This document shows, in pieces, positions 49,048-62,918 of a DNA stretch of 64,000 nt. The notes beneath the pieces were generated by a model. The model saw only the letters and a list, made by a program, of their open reading frames with translations, searched no databases and was not told the DNA's origin. Each line of letters opens with the position of its first letter. The stretch's first letter is position 1. The stretch spans positions 2,394,001 to 2,458,000 of the forward strand of contig NC_092341.1 in NCBI RefSeq assembly GCF_046630445.1, given 5' to 3'. This stretch comes from Rutidosis leptorrhynchoides (Eukaryota; Streptophyta; Magnoliopsida; Asterales; Asteraceae). A program made the translations under genes and the position numbers.

Positions 49048-49580
49048 GATACTTTATTAATTTTTGAGATTTAAATGTACATGTATTTGTGTTGTTTATC
49101 TAATGTGTGATCTAAAGTGTTGAATTGTAAAGTTAAGGTTTAGGAAGTAAACTTATATTGGTTCTAATCAAGATAGGATAAATTTGGTTAAATGAAAGTA
49201 TTGGCTAGATACAAGTGATCAAGACTAAGTGTGAGAACGATTGAGTGTAGAAAAGTCTTAACCTATAATCTAATGTTCAAGTGAATTAGTTACAAGTCCT
49301 TAATCTAAATATTTGGTTAATAAGTTTACTTGTTAAGTTAATATATATAAAGGTATAAATTATAAGTCTAGGGTTTATGGTAATAAGCTAGGGTTTCAGG
49401 ACATTGTGCAAAATGTGTGAAGTAACACTTAATCAAGTAAATCCTAAAATGTATCCTTAGAGTTATACAAACCCTAAAATAAACCAAGACATAGATCATC
49501 AGTTTTACTCGTCAAGTTGGAAATTCAAATTTTAAGAAGTCAAACTAGACAACTTAAGTCGAAAAGCCAGGGTTATGACA
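46484..49580 (-). repeat. Left (3') LTR of F
   Basis: 3097 bp. Hairpin CAACA-ATAA-TGTTG at 46787-46800; GAT repeat at 48997-49044. It lacks the TA expansion of the right LTR. Confidence 0.92.
48997..49044. repeat. GAT microsatellite
   Basis: About 16 GAT units. The right LTR has it at 56120-56168. Confidence 0.95.
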
Positions 49581-49616
49581 TTACCTACCCGTTAAGAAAA
49601 ATTTCGTCCTCAAAAT

Positions 49617-52533
49617 TTAGGTGGTACCTGACGTTTGTGTGATATCAGTGAAAAGATGTGGATACTTCTGCCTCATGTGGTCCTCCCATTCCCAAGTAAA
49701 CTCTGGTCCTCTACAAGCATTCCAACGAACTTTGACAATCGGAATACTACTATGCTTCAAGCGCTTAACTTCGCGATCCATGATTTCAGCTGGTTCCTCG
49801 ATAAAATGAAGTTTATTGTCTATACGAATCTCTTCCAACGGAATAACGAGACTGTCATCGGACAAACACTTCTTTAAGTTTGAGACATGAAAAGCATCAT
49901 GGATACAACTCAATTCTTGCGGTAGTTTCAAATGGTATGCCACAGGACCAATCCTTTCAATTATCTCGAAAGGTCCAACATATCTCGGGCTTAGTTTTCC
50001 TCGCTTCCCAAATTGAATCACACCCTTCTAGGGAGACACTTTAAGCATGACTTTATCTCCTACCTAAAATTCTAAGGATTTTCTTCGAACATCAGCATAG
50101 CTCTTTTGTCGGCTCATGGCATTCTTCAATCTCTCTTAAATCTGAAAGATTTTCTCTGTAGTCTCATGTATGATTTCTAGACCAGTGAGTTGTCTGTCAC
50201 TGACTTGACTCCAATATAGAGGTGATCTACATTTTCTACCATAGAGAGCTTCAAATGGTGTGGCTTTAATACTCGCGTGATAACTGTTGTTATATGAAAA
50301 TTCTGCTAATGGTAGATAATTATCCCATCCATTACCAAAATCAATAACACATGCCCGTAGCATATCTTCTAGGGTTTGGATGGTCCTTTTACTTTGTCCG
50401 TCAGTTTGCGGATGGTAGGCGGTACTCATGTCCACACGAGTTCCTAGAGCCAAAATCTTGATGTGAATCGACTATCACGGTCAGATATAATAGAGACAGG
50501 CACTCCGTGTCTTGAAATAACTTCTTTCAAATATAATTGTGCCAATTTCTCCATCCTATCCATCTCTTTCATAGGTAGGAAATGTGCAGACTTAGTGAGA
50601 CGATCGACAATCACCCAAATAGTGTTGTAACCACTCATAGTTCTCGGTAGCTTCGTTATAAAGTCCATGGTTATTCTTTCCCATTTCCACTGTGGGATTT
50701 CCGGTTGTTGTAACAACCCTGACGGTTTTTGATTCTCCACTTTGACTTTCGCACAAGTCAGACATTGGCTCACATAAGTGGCAACGTCAGCTTTCATGTT
50801 AGGCCACCAATAAAATTCCTTGATATCGTGATACATTTTCCCAGTTCCAGGGTGAATTGAGTATCTCGTCTTGTGCGCTTCATCTAACACAAGTTTTCTT
50901 AATTCACCATACTTTGGTACCCATAGACGTCCTGCAAAGTATCCGGTCCCATCACCCTTTACTTCAAATTTCTTAATCAATCCTTTACTCGCCTCATCCT
51001 TCCAATGTTCCTCCTTCATAGCCTCTAGCTGAGCATCTCGGATTTGCGAAACAAGATTTGTACAAATAGTCATATTCAGTGCTCTAACTCAAATAGGTTT
51101 AATCTTTTCCTTTCGGCTCAACGCATCGGCAACCACGTTAGCCTTCCCAGGATGATAACGAATTTTGCAGTCATAATCATTCAACAATTCAACCCAACGC
51201 TGTTGTCACATATTTAATTGTTTCTGATCAAAAATATGCTGAAGACTCTTGTGATCCGTAAATATAGTGCATTTAGTTCCATACAAATAATGTCTCCACA
51301 TTTTAAGGGCAAAGACAACAGCTCCCAATTCTAAATCATGAGTTGTATAGTTCTGCTCGTGCACCTTCAGCTGTCGTGATGCATAAGCAATGACCTTCTG
51401 TCGTTGCATCAAAACACATCCAAGTCCATGACGCGAGGCATCACAATAAACCACAAAATCTTCGTTTCCCTCAGGTAAAGATAATATGGGTGTAGTAGTT
51501 AGTTTGTGCTTCAATTGTTGAAATGCAGACTCTTGTTCCTTTAACCATTCAAACTTCTTTCCTTTGTGAGTCAGCGTAGTTAAAGGTCGCGCAATCTTCG
51601 AAAAATCTTGGATAAACCTTCGGTAATATCCAGCAAGACCTAAAAATTGTCTCACTTGAGTTGGAGTCTTAGGAACTTCCCAGTTGCCAATAGCCTCGAT
51701 CTTGGCAGGATCAACATGAATACCTTGGCTACTAACCACGTGACCCAAAAATTGTACCTACTGCAACCAAAAATCACACTTTGAAAACTTGGCGTATAAT
51801 TGCTCTTTCTCTAGCAATCCAAGAATTATCTTCAAGTGTTCTTCATGTTCTTCCTTGCTTTTGGAGTAGATCAAGATATCGTCAATGAATATGATAACAA
51901 ACTTGTCCAAATACGGCTTACACACACGGTCTATGAGATCCATGAATATCGTAGGTGCGTTAGTCAAACCAAATGACATAACTAAGAATTTGTAATGTCC
52001 ATATCGCGCCCTAAAAGCTATCTTAAGAATATCATCCTCCTTGACTATTAACTGATGATAACCAGATCTCAAATCAATCTTCAAATATACACTAGATCCT
52101 TGTAGTTGATCAAACAAATCATCGATCCTCGGTAGTGGATACCGATTCTTAATCATTAATTTATTCAACTCTTGATAATCTATGTACATCCTCATAGATC
52201 CATCTTTCTTCTTTACGAACAAAATAGGAGCACCATCTTGAAGAGTACAAGTAGCAAACTTTACTCTATTCGTATTTGCAGAAAGACTGACTCGAGCCTC
52301 TCAAACCAGCTCATCAAACCAACCGGTCCTTCTATACCAGTGAAAGTTTGAGGTTTGCAGTTGGAGAACTCCTTGTAGGTACATCCTTGTGGAACATTAT
52401 TTCCACCTGAACCTCCAGCTTGACTCGCATTAGCTTGCACTCTTCGTGCCTCAGCAGCGGCTAAAGCTTCATTAAGCTTTTGACTAATCATCTCGTCAAC
52501 TTGAGCGTCAGTAAAAGTCCTTCGTGTTTGCAT
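49617..52533 (-). pseudogene. F polyprotein remnant with internal deletion
   Basis: Minus-strand blocks: gag start at 52261-52533 (MQTRRTFTDAQVDEM, CTYKEFSNCKP); RT at 51758-52222 ([11 protein letters not shown]); RT end and RNase H at 51206-51748 ([10 protein letters not shown]); integrase zinc region and core at 50444-51073 and 50136-50453; integrase tail and chromodomain at 49617-50021 ([16 protein letters not shown]). At about 52232, gag (KFATCTLQ) passes directly into RT ([12 protein letters not shown]). So the end of gag, the zinc knuckles, the protease and the start of RT are deleted, about 1.7 kb judged against E. Stops and shifts occur elsewhere too. Dead. Confidence 0.88.
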
Positions 52534-52689
52534 TATCCTTCATGATAATTAAAAAGAGACCATCAATTACTTAGAGTAATATATACAAAATAAATATTAG
52601 TAAATGTACATAATGGCACAATTAAGGAAATGAACTAAACTTCATAATAATAAAAGCCTTTTCCATTAGCATTTTATAATTACAAAACT

Positions 52690-52706
52690 TGGGTAATATC
52701 TACCCA
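52690..52706 (-). other. Internal copy of the junction motif (F, degenerate)
   Basis: TGGGTAATATCTACCCA; compare CGGGTATTACCTACCCG in B2. It lies between ORF0 and gag. Confidence 0.45.
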
Positions 52707-52827
52707 TTATAGTTCACTTAGATAATTTGCTAGTACAAGTTAAGTCACTACTACTATTCCTATATATATCCGATTAGGTGATAGATAGTCAAAATTTACT
52801 AATGTCATACAACACTAGTAGGGATCA

Positions 52828-53403
52828 CTACAATCTCCTAAAGCAATCTAAGATCTCCACTGGCGATCGTGAGCGAACATGCAAGTCTGCTAAATGCATC
52901 GCCTCCATAGCACCCAACCTTGAATCAAAATCAATCATGTTACGCTCCATTCTATCAACATTACCCGCGTATCGCTCCATCCACTGCCTAATGAGCTCTA
53001 CCCTAGCATAAAGGTTATCATAGTCATCCCTAAGCCCATTGACAGAAGCCTCTAATGCCTCTTGCTTATCGGAATCATACAACGTTTGAACAGAATGAAA
53101 TACCCTAGAAATACAGTTATCGAGAAGACGAATTCGGAAAATAACGGTAAAAAGAGTGTCCCTAACAGTTTGGCCAGTCAAGACATCAACACCTCCTCGG
53201 GAAGGTGGAACGTGCATCTCATGATATGGTGTACCTTCCTCATGTACCCAAGAGGAAATCATGGTTCTAACCCAACCCCAACGTCTCCAAAACGGCTGTT
53301 AAACGTTCGCGTCTTCGTCGGAGCTATCATCACCAGTTGAGCTTGAGTTCGCTATCGGTTCGGGAAATTAGTTGGAAGACATCGAGCTTTGTGAGGTGGC
53401 CAT
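52828..53403 (-). pseudogene. ORF0 (pre-gag ORF) of F, two early in-frame stops
   Basis: The frame from ATG 53403 (MATSQSSMSSN) has TAA at codon 12 and at 53299-53301, then stays open for 157 codons. The Ser/Asp-rich start is followed by the core FWRRWGWVRTMISSW, EEGTPYHEMH, VLTGQTVRDTLFTVIFRI, then a long helical region (about 75 residues, heptad-like, LYARVELIRQWMERYAGNVD) that suggests a coiled coil. Core spacing matches A and B2. It lies between the primer site and gag, with the junction motif in between. ORF0 and gag are separate frames. No family known to me. Confidence 0.6.
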
Positions 53404-53503
53404 CTTAAGTCATCATACAAAAACATATAAGTTAACATATAGAAGTTTTGATAAGCAAAATGACAACAAAAGACCAAAATACGTGAAATACGGAAAATGA
53501 CTC

Positions 53504-53575
53504 CGTTATAGACCTGACTCACTAATGCATCCTAGAATCTTAGACACACTAATGCAGTCCTGGTTCCCTATAACG
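53504..53575 (-). other. Leader hairpin next to the primer site (F)
   Basis: CGTTATAG (53504-53511) pairs perfectly with CTATAACG (53568-53575); the loop holds CACTAATGCA twice (53520 and 53547). It ends three bases from the primer site. Confidence 0.7.
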
Positions 53576-53578
53576 TGG

Positions 53579-53590
53579 ACTCTGATACCA
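53579..53590 (-). other. Primer binding site of F
   Basis: On the minus strand TGGTATCAGAGT, initiator-Met tRNA type. Confidence 0.85.
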
Positions 53591-56119
53591 TGTCTGTCAT
53601 GACCCCATTTCGATCCTGAAATGTGACGTGATAGGTGTCCCAGTTATAGTTAACGATTTCTAAAGACGACAGCGGAAACGTTTTTATTTCAACATACAAG
53701 TACAAGTTTTGAGTTACATGTCGGGACTTAAAAGTAAAGTACAACAATTACAACCATAACATCAAAAAATACAACACTTAAACGTAGTGCATGATGATTT
53801 AATTTTAAAACGACGTCCCGACATCCTGACGACATCCCAAAAGCCAACCTGAATGTATGCGGACTCCTGCTTAAGGACCTGAGAAAACACATGCTTAAAA
53901 ACGTCAACAATAATGTTGGTGAGATCATAGGTTTAATGTATATAAATGTATGGACCATAAGATTTTCAAGTATAAACAGTTGTAAATATAATCTAAGTAA
54001 ACATGAGCTCCCGATATCGAACTTAACAATCAAGAACCCAAAATCATGTAGTCTCACTTAGCTAGAGCTACAAAGTTGAAGGTTATGCATCCGCTAGCCT
54101 GAAGACTATACCGGATGTGAGGAGTCACCCTCAAATAGATCTATCCACATTATTCGCGTTTACCATAAACAAGGAATTAACTATATCAGAATCGGGGGTT
54201 AAGCTAAGTCATAAACTCACCACAATAGAATATAGTTTTAAGCACTTATGTCCATAATGTAAAACATAAGAGAATCATGTTTCTCATCCCAAAATAATAA
54301 GTTTTCTAAAAGCAAGTAAAATGGGACTATGATACTCACTGGTAATGTTATGCGGTATGAAACTTGGAATTGCGGTTTAAGTACTTTGAAGTACTCCGGG
54401 TTCGGGACCTAAATACATAAGTTAAGGTCAGAGGTGTGTTATTAATAATATTAGTAATACTAATGATTTGTTTTATGTTCAAATCTATTATAATGTACTC
54501 AGTTTCTAAAAGGCGGTTTCTCGGTTTACAAGTTAAAGTTTTTATGTGGACTGATTTTATAAGTAGTTTTAGAAGTTAATTTTCTAATTTAAAATATAGT
54601 GATATAAGGTAATTCTTATTTTATATGTGAAGGTATATGTGTTAGGCTTCTAAGAATATAAGATTTGTAATTTATATCATAAAAATGAATTTTATAGAAT
54701 TATTTTACTACAAGTGGACTGTTTTGACTAGTTTAAAGTTTAATACCACTAAAAATAGTAAATTAACTTATTTAGACTTGCCCTTTTAAATTATTACTCA
54801 AATCTAGTTATCTATTAGTTCTATAATTTGTTTTGCTCAGAAAACATAAGTTGTATACGTTTTTTACACAGTCTAAGTGACAACAGTTTTCAGTAAGTCT
54901 AAACCCATTATTTAAATGTACAAGGCCATATCTTAATCATTTCTTAAGCTTTTTACATGATTCCAAAGCCTAACATGTTCTATTTTTAGGCTTCGTAACA
55001 ATGAATATTTCGTAAGTTTTCATATGTACTCGTTGGTACCTCATTTTTGGTGAAACATGTGTGTTGGACAGAATCTGTCCAAATCAGTACCCATTAAAAT
55101 TAAAAATACAAAATAAATACTTAGACCACTTTATAATTCATGAGATTTTTACAGAAAGTCTAGGACTCATAAAAGTTTAAGAATCTTAAAAATTCCAGTA
55201 GCAAAAATGAGTGTAAGTATTTTCTAAAAATTCCACCAAATGAAGACTGACTTGGTTCTTATGAAGGTTAAGGACTAACTAGTAAACTTAATACATTTTA
55301 GCTATATTCCTCTTCTCTTTAAGTTTATTTTAGGTTTTTAAACATGTGTAAAACATATTTTTAGTTATTTATGATCAAGATTAGAGTTAGCCATGTAATC
55401 ATCATTGAGTGTTTTTAACACTCTAGATTGAGCTTTTACACCTATTTCTCTTGAAAGTAACTTAGTAAAGAGTAAAAAAAGTGTACTTGGTGATTATACC
55501 TTGAGTAATGATGATTTATAAGTTGATGATGATGAACAATGAAGAAGGAAATGGCTGTAACTTAGAGAGAATATATGAAATGATTAAGTGTAGTAAGTGA
55601 GTTTAAGAGTTAACAAGTGATATTATAGTGATTAGGTTGTAGGCGTGGCACAAGGGGATCAAAAGAGAAGTATGACAAGCCAACTCCATGCTAGTTCATG
55701 CAATTGTGTCTAAGATCTTCAAGACACAAGATTAAGTATGTTGTACATGTTTAAGACATAATGTAACACTTGTAAAGAAGGTGGTGATGGCGTGTGATAT
55801 GGAGGAGAAAAGAAGGTTGATTAGTAAGCTTAAGTTAAGTGAGGTTTACACATGTGTCCATGCATGTTTAAGGTAGAAGAACGTGTAAGTATGATGAGGT
55901 TTAAGAGACAAAGGAAAGCTTATGATGATGTTAATGATGTCGTGCCTCAAGAGGAAGAAAAGGGAGAGAATGACAAAGCTAGTTCCTTGATTTGTTTATG
56001 TATTCCATGATATTCCATGCAAGAATGTTTAGTATCTAGTTAACAAGATAATTAGGAAGTGTGCATGGCTTTTTAAGGAATATTGCATGAGTTTTAAGGC
56101 ATGTGAGGATAATGATATA

Positions 56120-56168
<49 letters not shown>
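56120..56168. repeat. GAT microsatellite
   Basis: About 16 GAT units, second LTR copy. Confidence 0.95.
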
Positions 56169-56171
<3 letters not shown>

Positions 56172-56461
56172 GATACTTTATTAATTTTTGAGATTTAAAT
56201 GTACATGTATTTGTGTTGTTTATCTAATGTGTGATCTAAAGTGTTGAATTGTAAAGTTAAGGTTTAGGAAGTAAACTTATATTGGTTCTAATCAAGATAG
56301 GATAAATTTTGTTAAATGAAAGTATTGGCTAGATACAAGTGATCAAGACTAAGTGTGAGAACGATTGCGTGTAGAAAAGTCTTAACCTATAATCTAATGT
56401 TCAAGTGAATTAGTTACAAGTCCTTAATCTAAATACTTGGTTAATAAGTTTATTTGTTAAG

Positions 56462-56576
<115 letters not shown>

Positions 56577-56809
56577 GTATAAATTATAAGTCTAGGGTTT
56601 ATGGTAATAAGCTAGGGTTTCAGGACATTGTGCAAAATGTGTGAAGTAACACGTAATCAAGTAAATCCTAAAATGTATCCTTAGAGTTATACAAACCCTA
56701 AAATAAACCAAGACATAGATCATCAGTTTTACTCGCCATGTTGGAAATTAAAATTTTAAGAAGTCAAACTAGACAACTTAAGTCGAAAAGCTAGGGTTAT
56801 GATAACAAC

Positions 56810-58184
56810 CTCCTGTTGTGTCTCTTTTATTCGAGTAGTAAGGTTAGTATGAATAATTATATTCATAGCTTTTACTCGAATAGGTTCCCTGTCCTTTCTG
56901 CTCAAGGCGTTGGCTACCACATTTGCCTTCCCTAGGTGGTAACGAATCTCAAAGTCGTAATCATTCAACAACTCAATCCACCTACCCTGCCTCATGTTCA
57001 GTTGTTTTTGATCAAATATATGTTGAAGACTTTTGTGGTCGGTATATATAATACTTTTGACCCCATATAAGTAGTGTCTCCAAGTCTTTAATGCAAAAAC
57101 AACAGCACCCAATTCCAAATCATGAGTCGTATAATTTTGCTCGTGAATCTTCAATTGTCTAGACGTATAAGCAATTAGCTTCGTTCGTTGCATTAATACA
57201 CAACCGAGACCTTGCTTTGATGCATCACAATAAATCACAAAGTCATCATTCCCTTCAGGCAATGACAATATAGGTCCCGTAGTTAACTTTTTCTTCAACA
57301 ATTGAAACGCTTTTTCTTGCTCATCATTTCATTCAAATTTCTTCCCTTTATGCATTAATGCAGACAAGGGTTTTGCTATTTTGGAAAAATCTTGGATGAA
57401 TCTTCTGTAGTAACCAGCCAATCCTAAAAATTAGCGTATATGTTTCGGAGTTTTTGGGGTTTCCCAGTTTTCAACGGTTTCAATCTTTAACGGATCAACC
57501 TGAATACCTTCTTTGTTCACTACGTGACCGAGAAATTGAACTTCTTCCAACCAAAATGCACACTTTGAAAATTTAGCGTACAGTTTTTCCTTTCTTAACA
57601 ATTCTAGCACTTTTCTCAAATGTTCTTCGTGCTCTTGATCATTCTTTGAGTAAATAAGTATGTCATCGATGAAAACAATGACAAACTTATCAAGATATGG
57701 CCCACACACTCAGTTCATGAGGTCCATGAACATAGCTGGTGTGTTAGTTAAACTAAACGGCATAACCATAAACTCGTAATGACCCTAACGTGTTCTAAAA
57801 GCAATTTTTGGAATATCATCCTCTTTCACCCGCATTTGATGATACCCAAAACGTAAATCGATCTTCGAATAAACCGACGAGCCTTGTAGTTGATCAAATA
57901 AGTCATCGATTCTTGGTAGTGGATAATGATTCTTGATGGTAAGTTTGTTCAACTCTCTGTAGTCGATACACAATCTGAATGTACCATCTTTCTTTTTGAC
58001 AAATAAAACAGGAGCTCCCCACGGTGATGTACTTGGTCGAATGAAACCACGCTCTAAAAGTTCTTGTAATTGACTCTAGAGTTCCTTCATTTTGTTGGGT
58101 GTGAGTCTGTATGGAGCACGAGCTATTGGTGTAGCTCCCGGTACAAGGTCTATTTGAAATTCAACGGATCGGTGTGGAGGTAGT
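56810..58184 (-). pseudogene. C-right pol, middle part: RT and RNase H
   Basis: On the minus strand RT is at 57431-58100 ([25 protein letters not shown]), with stops between the two blocks. The RT end and RNase H are at 56810-57400 ([28 protein letters not shown]). The frame continues across the F insertion into 46483 and across the solo LTR into 61443, in register at [12 protein letters not shown]. Sequence is close to E. Confidence 0.88.
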
Positions 58185-61100
58185 TGAAATGTCCCGTTCT
58201 TATTGATTAAAAACGTTCCATATTAATTGATTTCGTTGCGAGGTTTTGACCTCTATATGAGACGTTTTTCAAAGACTGCATTCATTTTAAAACAAACCAT
58301 AACCTTTATTTCATCAATAAAGGTTTAAAAAGCTTTATGTAGATTATCAAATAATGATAATCTAAAATATCCTATTTACACACGACCATTACATAATGGT
58401 TTACAATACAAATATGTTACAACAAAATAAGTTTCTTGAATGCAGTTTTTACACAATATCATACAAGCATGGACTCCAAATCTCGTCTTTATTTAAGTAT
58501 GCGACAGCGGAAGCTCTTAATAATCACCTGAGAATAAACATGCTTAAAACGTCAACAAAAATGTTGGTGAGTTATAGGTTTAACCTATATATATATATCA
58601 AATCATAATAATAGACCACAAGATTTCATATTTCAATACACATCCCATACATAGAGATAAAAATCATTCATATGGTGAACACCTGGTAACCAACATTAAC
58701 AAGATGCATATATAAGAATATCCCCATCATTCCGGGACACCCTTCGGATATGATATAAATTTCAAAGTACTAAAGCATCCGGTACTTTGGATGGGGTTTG
58801 TTAGGCCCAATAGATCTATCTTTAGGATTCGCGTCAATTAGGGTGTCTGTTCCCTAATTCTTAGATTACCAGACTTAATAAAAAGGGGCATATTCGATTT
58901 CGATAATTCAACCATAGAATGTAGTTTCACGTACTTGTGTCTATTTTGTAAATCATTTATAAAACCTGCATGTTTCTCATCCCAAAAATATTAGATTTTA
59001 AAAGTGGGACTATAACTCACTTTCACAGATTTTTACTTCGTCGGGAAGTAAGACTTGGCCACTGGTTGATTCACGAACCTATAACAATATATATATATAT
59101 ATATCAAAGTATGTTCAAAATATATTTACAACACTTTTAATATATTTTGATGTTTTAAGTTTATTAAGTCAGCTGTCCTAGTTAGTAACCTACAACTAGT
59201 TGTCCACAGTTAGATGTACAGAAATAAATCGATAAATATTATCTTGAATCAATCCACGACCCAGTGTATACGTATCTCAGTATTGATCACAACTCAAACT
59301 ATATATATTTTGGAATCAACCTCAACCCTGTATAGCTAACTCCAACATTCACATATAGAGTGTCTATGGTTATTCCGAAATATATATAGATGTGTCGACA
59401 TGATAGGTCGAAACATTGTATACGTGTCTATGGTATCTCAAGATTACATAATATACAATACAAGTTGATTAAGTTATGGTTGGAATAGATTTGTTACCAA
59501 TTTTCACGTAGCTAAAATGAGAAAAATTATCCAATCTTGTTTTGCCCATAACTTCTTCATTTTAAATCCGTTTTGAGTGAATCAAATTTCTATGGTTTCA
59601 TATTGAACTCTATTTTATGAATCTAAACAGAAAAAGTATAGGTTTATAGTCGGAAAAATAAGTTACAAGTCATTTTTGTAAAGGTAGTCATTTCAGTCGA
59701 AAGAACGACGTCTAGATGACCATTTTAGAAAACATACTTCCACTTTGAGTTTAACCATAATTTTTAGATATAGTTTCATGTTCATAATAAAAATAATTTT
59801 CTCAGAATAACAACTTTTAAATCAAATTTTATCATAGTTTTTAATTAACTAACCCAAAACAGCCCGCGGTGTTACTACGACGGCGTAAATCCGGTTTTAC
59901 GGTGTTTTTCGTGTTTCCAGGTTTTAAATCATTAAGTTAGCATATCATATAGATATAGAACATGTGTTTAGTTGATTTTAAAAGTCAAGTTAGAAGGATT
60001 AACTTTTGTTTGCGAACAAGTTTAGAATTAACTAAACTATGTTCTAGTGATTACAAGTTTAAACCTTCGAATAAGATAGCTTTATATGTATGAATCGAAT
60101 GATGTTATAAACATCATTAGTACCTTAAGTTCCTTGGATAAACCTACTGGAAAAGAGAAAAATGGAACTAGCTTCAACGGATCCTTGGATGGCTCGAAGT
60201 TCTTGAAGCAGAATCATGACACGAAAACAAATTCAAGTAAGATCATCACTTGAAATAAGATTGTTATAGTTATAGAAATTGAACCAAATTTTGAATATGA
60301 TTATTACCTTGTATTATAATGATAACCTACTGTAATAAACAAAGATTTCTTGAGGTTGGATGATCACCTTACAAGATTGGAAGTGAGCTAGCAAACTTGA
60401 AAGTATTCTTGATTTTATGTAAATAGAACTTGTAGAATATATGAAGAACACTTAGAACTTGAAGATAGAACTTGAGAGAGATCAATTAGATGAAGAAAAT
60501 TGAAGAATGAAAGTGTTTGTAGGTGTTTTTGGTCGTTGGTGTATGGATTAGATATAAAGGATATGTAATTTTGTTTTCATGTAAATAAGTCATGAATGAT
60601 TACTCATATTTTTGTGATTTTATGAGATATTTCATGCTAGTTGCCAAATGATGGTTCCCACATGTGTTAGGTGACTCACATGGGCTGCTAAGAGCTGATC
60701 ATTGGAGTGTATATACCAATAGTACATACATCTAAAAGCTGTGTATTGTACGAGTACGAATACGGGTGCATACGAGTAGAATTGTTGATGAAACTGAACG
60801 AGGATGTAATTGTAAGCATTTTTGTTAAGTAGAAGTATTTTGATAAGTGTATTGAAGTCTTTCAAAAGTGTATAAATACATATTAAAACACTACATGTAT
60901 ATACATTTTAACTGAGTCGTTAAGTTATCGTTAGTCGTTACATGTAAGTGTTGTTTTGAAACCTTTAGGTTAACGATCTTGTTAAATGTTGTTAACCCAA
61001 TGTTTATAATATCAAATGAGATTTTAAATTATTATATTATCATGATATTATCATGTATGAATATCTCTTAATATGATATATATACATTAAATGTCTTTAC

Positions 61101-61437
61101 AACGATAATCGTTACATATATGTCTCGTTTAAAAATCATTAAGTTAGTAGTCTTGTTTTTACATATGTAGTTCATTGTTAATATACTTAATGATATGTTT
61201 ACTTATCATAGTATCATGTTAACTATATATATCCATATATATGTCATCATATAGTTTTTACAAGTTTTAACGTTCGTGAATCACCGGTCAACTTGGGTGG
61301 TCAATTGTCTATATGAAACATATTTCAATTAATCAAGTCTTAACAAGTTTGATTGCTTAACATGTTGGAAAAATTTAATCTTGTAAATATCAATCTCAAT
61401 TAATATATATAAACATGGAAAAGTTCGGGTCACTACA
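58185..61437 (-). mobile_element. Solo LTR of the E family
   Basis: 3253 bp, TGAAATGTCCCG to GGGTCACTACA, flanked by target duplication GTAGT (58180-58184 and 61438-61442). No internal region: LTR-LTR recombination removed it. Hairpin at 58553-58566, candidate TATA box at 60551-60558. Confidence 0.95.
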
Positions 61438-61442
61438 GTAGT

Positions 61443-62918
61443 CCCGGTAATTCTTTCGAAAATACATCGGAAAATTCTTTTGTGACGGGAACTTCATTGA
61501 TGTTCTTTTCTTCGAAATTGACTTTCTCGACGTGTGCTAGAACGGCATAGCAACCTTTTCTTATTAGCTTTTGCGCCTTCAGATTACTAATAAGATTTAA
61601 CTTCGCGTTGCTCTTTTCTCCGTACACCATTAAGGGTTGTCTCTTTTCGCGCATAATGCGAATCGCATTTTTGTAACAAACGATCTCTACTTTCACCTCT
61701 CTCAACCTTATCACATCAAAACTCCCTAACTCTACTGGTATCAAATCAATCTTAAACGTTTCGCTAACCAGTTTAATTTCTCGATTCTGACATATATTAT
61801 CTGCTGTAATTAATTTACCGTTTGCTAATTTGAGTAAAAATTTATTATCCAAAGGCGTCAATGGACAACTTAATTTAGCACAAAAATCTCTACTCATATA
61901 GCTTCTATCCGCACCCGAATCAAATAAAACATAAGCAGATTTATTGTCAATAAGAAACGTACCCGTAACAAGCTCCGGTTCTTCCTGCGCTTCTGCCGTA
62001 TTAATATTGAAAACTCTTCCGCGGCCCTGTCCATTAGTATTCCCCTGATTTGGGCAATTTCTATTAATGTGGCCCGGTTTTCCACATCCAAAACAAACTA
62101 CGGAGGCATTATTTGTTCCGACATTATTTGTTCTTTTAATTTTGTTATTCGTCGGTCCGTAGACCTCACACTTCTCCGCACCATGACTTTTTCTATTACA
62201 CTTGGTGCAAAATGTTGTGCAGAACACATTCGGATGGTACTCTTCACACCTTTGGCATGGCTGTTTCTACTGTTTGTTGTTATAGGGATTGTTGTTGTTG
62301 CGGTTGTTATTGTTGTTGGGACGATTGTTGTAGTTGTTGTTGCTGTTGTTAGGATGGTTGTTGTTGCGTTTATTGGTGCGCAAAACGGTGTGATTTTGAT
62401 TATTGTGGTGATTGTTGAAACGATAGTTACTGTTGTTGTGTTGGTGACCCTTGTCACTGTTTTCTTTCCACTTCCTCTTGACTTGTTTCATGTTGACCTC
62501 TTCTGCCACCTGCTCTTTAATTCTCCTCTTAATCTGGTTTATGAGTTTGTGAGCCATTCGACTTGCCTTTTGTATGGAGGTAGGCTCGTTTGAACTCACA
62601 TCTTCCTGAATCTTTTCAGGTAACCCTTTTACAAAATATGTCGATCTTTTCTGCTTCATCTTCGAACACTCTTGGACACAGTAGGCACAACTCTGTGAAT
62701 CGTCGTTCGTACGTGGTAATATCGAATCCTTGCGTTCATAATTCTCTAAGCTCTACCTTGAACTTATTGACCTCGTTTCTGGGACGGTACTGCTCAGTCA
62801 TCATGTGTTTGAATGCTGACCACGGTAGTGCATAAGCAGCATCTTGTCTCACCTGCTCGAGATAGGTGTTCCACCATGTTAACGCAGTACCTGTGAAGGT
62901 ATGCGTAGCGTACTTCAC
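61443..62918 (-). pseudogene. C-right gag and protease
   Basis: On the minus strand the end of gag is at 62736-62918 ([20 protein letters not shown]) and 62267-62659, with an Asn-rich tract coded by GTT repeats. The zinc knuckle CFGCGKPGHINRNC and the protease [11 protein letters not shown] are at 61433-62227. Frame breaks occur near 62230 and 62640. At 61700, where E has IIGMDWL, a short deletion gives VIRLRE. The N-terminus of gag is cut off by the plus-strand LTR at 62919. Confidence 0.88.
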
